Assembly: GCA_903859205.1 (NCBI GenBank)
Contig: CAIOLM010000034.1
Coordinates: 1-64,000 of the forward strand
DNA: 64,000 nt
Reading direction: 5' to 3'
DNA from: an uncultured Microbacteriaceae bacterium
Lineage (GTDB): Bacteria; Actinomycetota; Actinomycetes; Actinomycetales; Microbacteriaceae
Below, in pieces: positions 58,242 through 64,000 of this stretch (position 1 is the stretch's first letter; each line of letters opens with the position of its first letter). Made by a program: the position numbers and the translations under genes. Under the pieces are notes generated by a model. That model searched no databases. It saw nothing but the letters and a program-made list of their open reading frames with translations, and had not been told where the DNA came from.

Positions 58242-60434
58242 GTGCCTGTCGAAAAGAAGCTTGAAGCCGGATCGCCCTGGGTCGAACTCACGACCACCGC
58301 AGCCGACTGGAAAGCAGCCGACCCCCAACTGCTCATGAACATGCTCGGGCAGATGCACCTGATTCGTGCGTTTGAAGAGTCTGTGCTCGAACTCGCCGGA
58401 GAGGGCCTGGTCCACGGGCCCGCTCACTCGAGCATCGGCCAAGAGGGTGGCGCCGTCGGATCTGCTGTTGCCTTGCGCGCGACTGATGCCGTCAACGGCA
58501 CTCACCGGGGACACCACCAGTTCCTGGCGAAGGCCCTGGCATACGTTGCCCCCGAGGGCTTCAATGCCACTGACCTGGTGACTGAGGGCGTGCAGGCGAT
58601 GCTGCAGCGCACGCTTGCTGAGATTCTCGGACTTGAGCAGGGCTACTCGCGCGGTCGTGGCGGCTCGATGCACCTGCAGTGGTTGGAGGCCGGAGCACTC
58701 GGCACCAACGCAATCGTTGGCGGCGGTGTTCCCTTGGCTGCCGGTAACGCCTGGTCGCAGAAGCACGCTGGCACGACTGATATCTCAGTAACCTACTTCG
58801 GCGATGGTGCGACCAACATCGGTTCGGTGCTCGAGACCATGAACCTGGCCGCCGCATGGAACCTGCCCCTCTGCTTCTTCATCGAGAACAACCTTTATGC
58901 GGTCTCAACCCGCATTGACGAAGTGACCAACGAGCCCCGCCTGTCGGCTCGCGCGCTGGGATTCAACTTCCCCTCATGGCGCGTTGACGGAATGGACCCG
59001 TTGGCTGTTCACTTGGCCATGCAGCAGGCAACCGAATACATGCGCGCGGGCAACGGCCCGGCGCTGGTCGAGGCCGAGGTGTACCGCTACTTCCACCAGA
59101 ACGGCCCGTACCCGGGAAGCGCGTTCGGCTACCGCCCGAAAGACGAAGAGAAGGCATGGCGTGAGCGCGACCCGCTGCTGCGCGTTGCTACTGAGATGAT
59201 CAAGGTCGGCCTGATTGACCAAGCTGGCGTTGACTCTGTTCGCGCTCAGGCCCAGGCCGCCATGAAGCTTGCTGTCGACCAACTGGTCGAAGCCGACCCG
59301 GATGCCGCTGCCGGCGTTCGTCGCATCCGCCCGGAACTCTGGCCCAACACCAGCTTTGTTGATGAGGGAATTCGCGGTGACGCGAGCGAGCTCTCTGCCG
59401 GCCACAACCTCGAAGAGTCCACCTACACGGGCGCTCTCGTTGACGTGAAGCTCGTTGACGCCGTGGCCGCTGTGATGGACCACCGCATGGGTCTGAGCGA
59501 CGAGATCGTTGTGATGGGTGAAGACATTCACCGCCTCAAGGGCGGTACGAACGGTGCCACCAAGGGTCTGGCAGAGAAGTATCCTGGCCGCGTTCTCGGA
59601 ACGCCCATCAGCGAAAACGCGTTTGCCGGCCTGGGTTGTGGAATCGCGACCGACCGAAGATTCCGTCCGGTGGTCGAGTTCATGTACCCCGACTTCATGT
59701 GGGTGGCCGCCGACCAGGTGTTCAACCAGATTGGTAAAGCACGTCACATGTTCGGTGGCACGAACCCTGTTCCGCTGGTGCTGCGCACGAAGGTTGCCAT
59801 GGGCTCTGGTTATGGCTCACAGCACCTCATGGACCCCGCGGGAATCATGTCCACCAACCCCGGCTGGCGCATTGTTGCTGCATCCTCAGCTTTTGACTAC
59901 GTCGGCCTGATGAACGCTGCACTCACGCTCAACGACCCGGTCATCATGATCGAACACATGGATCTGTACGGCATCGACGGCAAGATTCCCGCCGACGACC
60001 TCGACTACCAAATCGAGTTTGGCAAGGCAGCCGTCAAGCGCGCTGGAAACGACGTGACGGTGCTGACATACCTTTCGATGGTGCACCACAGTGCCGAGGC
60101 CATTGCTCAGACCGGCATCGACGCGGAGCTCATCGACCTGCGCTGGCTCGACAAGGCCAGCATCGACTGGAACACCATCGGTGAGAGCATCAAGAAGACC
60201 AACAACGTGCTCATCGTCGAACAGGGCGCCAAGGGAACGTCCTACGGCGGATGGCTCTCTGATGAAATTCAGCGTCGATACTTCGACTACCTCGATCAGC
60301 CGGTTCAGCGCGTGACCGGTGGCGAGGCTGCCCCGAGCATCTCTAAGGTTCTCGAGCGTGCTGCCATCGCCAAGACCGAAGAGGTTGTCGAGGGGCTCAA
60401 GCGCACCATGGCCAACGTTCGCGGAGGTAACTAA
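58242..60434 (+). CDS. Fused E1 alpha-beta of a branched-chain 2-oxoacid/acetoin-type dehydrogenase complex
   Basis: A 730-residue fusion. Residues about 20-370 are E1 alpha with the thiamine diphosphate motif TYFGDGATNIGSVLETMNLAA ending in ENN. Residues about 395-730 are E1 beta (LVDAVAAVMDHRMGLSDEIVVMGEDI, EFMYPDFMWVAADQVFNQIGKARHM). It decarboxylates a 2-oxoacid (or cleaves an acetoin-like diketone) and passes the acyl group to E2. GTG 58242 with AAAGGAG fits; the frame opens at 58170 in the promoter. The E2 gene starts 3 bases later. No E3 gene is in the window. Confidence 0.93.
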   Translation: MPVEKKLEAGSPWVELTTTAADWKAADPQLLMNMLGQMHLIRAFEESVLELAGEGLVHGPAHSSIGQEGGAVGSAVALRATDAVNGTHRGHHQFLAKALAYVAPEGFNATDLVTEGVQAMLQRTLAEILGLEQGYSRGRGGSMHLQWLEAGALGTNAIVGGGVPLAAGNAWSQKHAGTTDISVTYFGDGATNIGSVLETMNLAAAWNLPLCFFIENNLYAVSTRIDEVTNEPRLSARALGFNFPSWRVDGMDPLAVHLAMQQATEYMRAGNGPALVEAEVYRYFHQNGPYPGSAFGYRPKDEEKAWRERDPLLRVATEMIKVGLIDQAGVDSVRAQAQAAMKLAVDQLVEADPDAAAGVRRIRPELWPNTSFVDEGIRGDASELSAGHNLEESTYTGALVDVKLVDAVAAVMDHRMGLSDEIVVMGEDIHRLKGGTNGATKGLAEKYPGRVLGTPISENAFAGLGCGIATDRRFRPVVEFMYPDFMWVAADQVFNQIGKARHMFGGTNPVPLVLRTKVAMGSGYGSQHLMDPAGIMSTNPGWRIVAASSAFDYVGLMNAALTLNDPVIMIEHMDLYGIDGKIPADDLDYQIEFGKAAVKRAGNDVTVLTYLSMVHHSAEAIAQTGIDAELIDLRWLDKASIDWNTIGESIKKTNNVLIVEQGAKGTSYGGWLSDEIQRRYFDYLDQPVQRVTGGEAAPSISKVLERAAIAKTEEVVEGLKRTMANVRGGN

Positions 60435-60436
60435 TC

Positions 60437-61735
60437 ATGGCTACCGTCGTTCGCATGCCCAGCGTTTTGGCTGGGGCCAGTGAAGCGGCCATTAACAAGT
60501 GGCTCGTCGCCGAGGGTGGCGCTGTCGTCGTTGGTGAACCCTTCGCTGAGCTCGAAACCGAGAAGGCCGTTGTCGAGTACAACGCCGAAATCAGTGGCAT
60601 TCTGGGCCGCATCGTGACCCCCGAGGGCAAGATCGCCAAGATCGGTGAGCCCATCGCCGTCGTGATCTCCGATGGCGAGACGGCTGCTGACATCGACGCT
60701 GCGCTTGGTGCGGATGCACCCGCCGCTGCGCCTGCCACCGAACCTGCAGCGCAGGCTGCTCCTGCCGCTGCTCCCGCGGTGGCCGTGGAGGTTCCCGCCG
60801 TCGCGGTCGCAACTCCCGTTGTGGAAGTCGTCCCCGTGACCTCGGCAAGCTCGACCCACGACGGTCGACTCTTTGCCTCGCCACTTGCCCGCAAGCTGGC
60901 CCGCGAACGCGGACTCGACCTCTCTGCGGTCAATGGCAGCGGCCCTGGCGGACGCATCGTTCGCCAGGATCTCGACAACGCTCCGGTGGCCTCGGCGGCT
61001 CCCGCAAGCTCGGCCGCGTCGGCCACCTCGACGCCGCGAGCCGTGGCACAGCCAGGACCAGCAGAGCTCATCCCACACTCGGGAATGCGCAAGGCTATTG
61101 CTCGTCGCCTCACCGAGAGCAAGACCACGGTGCCGCATTTCTACGTGACCGCAGAGTGCCGGGTCGACAACCTGTTTGCCCTGCGCGCGCAGGTCAATTC
61201 GATTCCCGGCACCAAGGTTTCGGTCAACGACTTCGTCGTGCTGGCCGTAGCCAAGGCGTTTGTGGATGTTCCCGAGGCCAACGTCACCTGGACTGACGAG
61301 GGAATGCTCAAGCACTCCAGCGTCGACATCTCTATTGCGGTTTCGACCGAGGGCGGACTCCTGACCCCGGTTCTGCGTAACGCGGCGAACAAGAGCCTGA
61401 CCGAAATCTCGGCTGAGGTTGCTGACATGGCGGCTCGCGCTCGAGACAAGAAGATCAAGCAGGATGAGCTCGAGGGTGGTGCATTCTCGATTTCGAACCT
61501 GGGCATGTATGGAACGCTCGAGTTCGCCGCCATCTTGAACCCGCCGCAGTCGGGCATCCTCGCTGTTGGTGCTGCCAAGGAACAGCCCATCGTGGTCGAT
61601 GGACAACTCACCGTGGGCAAGGTCATGCGCGTTACGCTTTCTGCAGACCACCGCGCGGTCGATGGTGCGCTCGCAGCCCAGTGGCTCGCGGCGTTCCAGA
61701 ACCGCATCGAAAACCCAATCACCCTGTTCGTGTAG
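60437..61735 (+). CDS. E2 dihydrolipoamide acyltransferase
   Basis: A 432-residue E2. Lipoyl domain 1-78 with Lys43 in ELETEKAVVEY. An Ala/Pro/Val linker (about 85-140), then an E3/E1-binding domain (SPLARKLARERGLDLSAVNGSGPGGRIVRQDL). The catalytic domain (about 210-432) ends with SADHRAVDG holding the His-Asp pair. It forms the core of the complex with the fused E1. The substrate is probably a branched or short acyl group, considering the dehydrogenases downstream. Confidence 0.95.
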   Translation: MATVVRMPSVLAGASEAAINKWLVAEGGAVVVGEPFAELETEKAVVEYNAEISGILGRIVTPEGKIAKIGEPIAVVISDGETAADIDAALGADAPAAAPATEPAAQAAPAAAPAVAVEVPAVAVATPVVEVVPVTSASSTHDGRLFASPLARKLARERGLDLSAVNGSGPGGRIVRQDLDNAPVASAAPASSAASATSTPRAVAQPGPAELIPHSGMRKAIARRLTESKTTVPHFYVTAECRVDNLFALRAQVNSIPGTKVSVNDFVVLAVAKAFVDVPEANVTWTDEGMLKHSSVDISIAVSTEGGLLTPVLRNAANKSLTEISAEVADMAARARDKKIKQDELEGGAFSISNLGMYGTLEFAAILNPPQSGILAVGAAKEQPIVVDGQLTVGKVMRVTLSADHRAVDGALAAQWLAAFQNRIENPITLFV

Positions 61736-61759
61736 AGCAGTTATCGCAAAGGGATCACC

Positions 61760-62650
61760 ATGAACAGCACTGTTGGCTGGGTCGGCGTCGGCAAGATGGG
61801 CGAAGCCATGATCGAGCGACTGCTCGACGCTGGCATCGCCGTGGAGATGTGGAACCGCACTCCTGAGAAGTGTGCCGCGCTGGTTGAGCGCGGCGGTGTT
61901 GTGGTCGGCTCGCCTGCCGAGGCTGCCGCTAACGAGGTTGTGTTCTCGATGATGCTCGATGACAAGGCGCTGCTTGATATGTCGACTCGTGCAGACGGCA
62001 TTTTGGCCGGAACCGCAAAGGTCTGGGTTGACTGCTCGAGTGTTAGCCCCGGTGTCGCGACCGAGGTTGCCGAAGCTGCGGCCGCCCGCGGCATTGCATT
62101 CGTGAACGCTCCCGTCAGCGGCAATCCGGGGTCCGTTCGTTCGGGCAAGCTCATTTTTGCCGCATCCGGTGATTCGGCTGCCATCGAAACCGCCCGGCCG
62201 TTCTTCGAGGCCATTGGTCGTGCCGTGCACCACGTTGGAGATGCCCAGCAGGCCGCCGTGGTCAAGATCTGCACGAACGCCATACTCAGCGTCGTGCTCG
62301 ACAGCCTCGCCGAGGTTCTCGTGCTCGGCGAAAAGTCGGGTGTGAAGCGCGGTGACCTCCTGAACTTCATCAACGACAGTGCGATCGGTTCGCCTTTCAC
62401 TTCGTACAAGACGGCCGCGCTGGTCGGGCTGGATTTCACTCCGACGTTTGCGCCTGACGCTCAGCGCAAGGATTTGCGCCTCGCGTTGTCGCTCGCGGAA
62501 GAGACCGGAACCTCGATGCCGATTCTGCGTCAGACTGAGGTGGAGGTAAACCGTATGGTTGAGTCGGGCATCGGTGAGGGCAAAGACTTCGCCGCGATTC
62601 TTCTGCAGGTTGCCCAAGACTCGTCACTGACGCTCGGAAACGAAGGATAG
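61760..62650 (+). CDS. 3-hydroxyisobutyrate dehydrogenase family protein
   Basis: A 296-residue beta-hydroxyacid dehydrogenase: VGWVGVGKMGEAMIERLLDAG binds NAD(P), WVDCSSVSPGVATEVA, the substrate loop APVSGNPGSVRSGKLIF (family APVSGG with Asn for the second Gly) and the catalytic Lys in AVVKICTNAILS. It oxidises a 3-hydroxyacid to a semialdehyde, which the next enzyme can take. It lies 24 bases after E2 in the same operon. Confidence 0.92.
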   Translation: MNSTVGWVGVGKMGEAMIERLLDAGIAVEMWNRTPEKCAALVERGGVVVGSPAEAAANEVVFSMMLDDKALLDMSTRADGILAGTAKVWVDCSSVSPGVATEVAEAAAARGIAFVNAPVSGNPGSVRSGKLIFAASGDSAAIETARPFFEAIGRAVHHVGDAQQAAVVKICTNAILSVVLDSLAEVLVLGEKSGVKRGDLLNFINDSAIGSPFTSYKTAALVGLDFTPTFAPDAQRKDLRLALSLAEETGTSMPILRQTEVEVNRMVESGIGEGKDFAAILLQVAQDSSLTLGNEG

Positions 62651-62655
62651 GTCGC

Positions 62656-64000
62656 ATGGCCAACATCTCAGAAGCAGAACTTCTCGCCAAAGTCCCCACC
62701 GGCCTGTACATCAACGGCAAGTGGGAGGCAGGCTCCACAGGCAAAACCATCCCGGTCAGCGACCCGGCGACCGGCGCGGTGCTCGCAAACATCGCCGACG
62801 CATCCCCCGAAGACGGCATCCGCGCTCTCGACGCAGCCGTGGCAGTGAAAGACGCCTGGGCAGCAACGCCTCCGCGCGTGCGTGGCGAGCTGCTGCGCAA
62901 GGCGTTCGAGCGCGTGCAGGAACTCAAAGATGAATTCGCTTTGCTTATGACCCTTGAGATGGGCAAGCCCTTGGCCGAGGCCATGGGTGAGGTTATGTAT
63001 GGCAGCGAGTTCCTGCGTTGGTTCTCTGAAGAGGCCGTGCGCATCACCGGCCGCTACGGCATCAACCCCGAAGGCAGTGGTCGTGCGATTGTCTCGTACC
63101 TGCCGGTTGGCCCCTGCTACCTCGTGACTCCGTGGAACTTCCCGCTGGCCATGGCAACCCGCAAGATCGGTCCCGCGATTGCAGCCGGCTGCACCGTCGT
63201 CATTAAGCCGGCAACCCTGACTCCGCTGACCACCCTGTATTTCGTCAAGATTCTTGAAGAGGTAGGCGTGCCGGCCGGTGTGGTCAACGTGGTTACCAGC
63301 TCGAGCGCATCTGCACTGTCGAGCCCGATCATCGCTGACCCACGTCTTCGCAAGCTCTCGTTCACCGGTTCGACCTCGGTTGGTATCGCGCTTATGAAGC
63401 AAGCGGCCGACAACGTGCTGCGCACCTCGATGGAGCTCGGCGGAAACGCCCCGTTCGTGGTCTTCGAAGACGCCGACCTCGACAAGGCTGTTGAGGGTGC
63501 GATGGCAGCCAAATTCCGAAACATCGGTCAGGCCTGCACCGGCGCAAACCGCTTCATCGTGCACTCTTCTGTTGCCGAAGCGTTCACGGCTAAGGTCACC
63601 GAAAAAGTCAAGGCCATGAAGATTGGCCGCGGAACCGAAGATGGTGTCACCATCGGGCCGCTCATCGATGATCGCGCTGTGGCCAAGTGCGACGAGCTCG
63701 TTACCGAGGCTGTTTCGCGCGGCGCTGTGGTTACCACTGGCGGAAAGGTTCTCGATGGCGCGGGCTCGTTCTATGAGCCCACCGTTGTCACGAACGTGCA
63801 ACCAGGCAGCGACATTCTTACCGATGAAATCTTTGGTCCGGTGCTCTCGATCATCACGTTCACCGATGAGGACGAGGCCATTCGCCTGGCAAACGACACC
63901 GAGTACGGTCTCGCTTCGTACGTGTTCACCAAGGATCTGGCCCGCGGTCAGCGCCTGATTGAGCGCCTTGAGGCAGGCATGATGGGTCTGAACGTCGGCG
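62656..64000 (+). CDS. Succinate-semialdehyde-type aldehyde dehydrogenase (incomplete at the window end)
   Basis: The first 448 residues of an NAD(P)-dependent aldehyde dehydrogenase. It starts MANISEAELLAKVPTGLYIN; the cofactor region has LVTPWNFPLAMATRK and VIKPATLTPL; ELGGNAPFVVF carries the catalytic Glu and GQACTGANR the catalytic Cys. It resembles GabD/SSADH most. The gene is open at the window end (about 30-40 residues probably missing) and was found by reading the frame directly. ATG 62656 is 5 bases after the hydroxyisobutyrate dehydrogenase stop. It completes a route 3-hydroxyacid to semialdehyde to acid. Confidence 0.92.
   Translation, partial: MANISEAELLAKVPTGLYINGKWEAGSTGKTIPVSDPATGAVLANIADASPEDGIRALDAAVAVKDAWAATPPRVRGELLRKAFERVQELKDEFALLMTLEMGKPLAEAMGEVMYGSEFLRWFSEEAVRITGRYGINPEGSGRAIVSYLPVGPCYLVTPWNFPLAMATRKIGPAIAAGCTVVIKPATLTPLTTLYFVKILEEVGVPAGVVNVVTSSSASALSSPIIADPRLRKLSFTGSTSVGIALMKQAADNVLRTSMELGGNAPFVVFEDADLDKAVEGAMAAKFRNIGQACTGANRFIVHSSVAEAFTAKVTEKVKAMKIGRGTEDGVTIGPLIDDRAVAKCDELVTEAVSRGAVVTTGGKVLDGAGSFYEPTVVTNVQPGSDILTDEIFGPVLSIITFTDEDEAIRLANDTEYGLASYVFTKDLARGQRLIERLEAGMMGLNVG

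Noticed and set aside
60431-62617. A 728-residue minus-strand frame
   Set aside because: It is antisense to E2 and the hydroxyisobutyrate dehydrogenase, which are clearly real. The long frame is a codon-bias shadow.
62668-63801. A 377-residue minus-strand frame
   Set aside because: It is antisense to the aldehyde dehydrogenase with intact catalytic motifs and has no family pattern.

Overview
The window looks like chromosomal DNA of a high-to-medium GC actinobacterium, plausibly Microbacteriaceae-like (inference). Pointers are the frequent GTG starts, a tRNA-Arg 3' end with no encoded CCA, an RmlC-RmlD fusion, a Wzm/Wzt polysaccharide exporter, and lipoproteins with classical lipoboxes. No 16S or other taxonomic marker is present, so the assignment is loose.

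Region 1 (1-6609) is a small integrative island in the 3' end of a tRNA-Arg gene. A 38-bp identical att repeat (1-38 and 6572-6609) bounds it. It carries an excisionase-like gene and a tyrosine integrase. The cargo is unusual: a membrane-anchored repeat protein, a SHOCT protein, an RTX protein, and two paralogous COG4705-type membrane proteins. A 122-bp right-end sequence occurs twice (4694-4815 and 6448-6569), so the island looks like two elements accreted in tandem.

Region 2 (6652-26617) is a cell-surface polysaccharide locus: large two-domain glycosyltransferases, dTDP-L-rhamnose synthesis (rmlA, rmlB, rmlCD), a COG5610 HAD-like protein and an ABC exporter (wzm/wzt). Between the glycosyltransferases lies a compact leftward group (ERG4/ERG24-type reductase, SDR, amidase, DUF3237) plus a RidA gene. 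That group looks metabolic rather than polysaccharide-related.

Region 3 (26625-41832) is catabolic and metal-related. It holds a LysR-controlled flavin hydroxylase and alpha/beta hydrolase; a CsoR-type repressor with its palindromic operator and a 25-residue six-cysteine metallothionein-like peptide; and an EXPERA membrane protein. Further along are a YtcJ-type amidohydrolase, a copper amine oxidase with a Cys/His-rich tail, a Baeyer-Villiger-type monooxygenase, two SDRs, a zinc alcohol dehydrogenase, and TetR and AraC regulators.

Region 4 (42229-64000) has two complete branched-chain-amino-acid-type ABC importers with unusual domain fusions (LivM-LivG in one, LivG-LivF in the other). Between them lie an MhpA-type flavin hydroxylase and a TetR gene. 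The TetR gene is flanked by two nearly identical promoter-operators, one driving the hydroxylase and one driving the second importer operon. That operon continues into an enoyl-CoA hydratase, a carboxymuconolactone-decarboxylase-like protein and an M24 peptidase-fold protein. A GntR gene, a VOC enzyme, a fused E1 and an E2 of a 2-oxoacid dehydrogenase, a 3-hydroxyisobutyrate dehydrogenase and a semialdehyde dehydrogenase (cut by the window end) complete it. Together regions 3 and 4 read as an uptake-and-degradation island for oxygenated cyclic or amine-bearing small molecules. The actual substrate cannot be read from the sequence.
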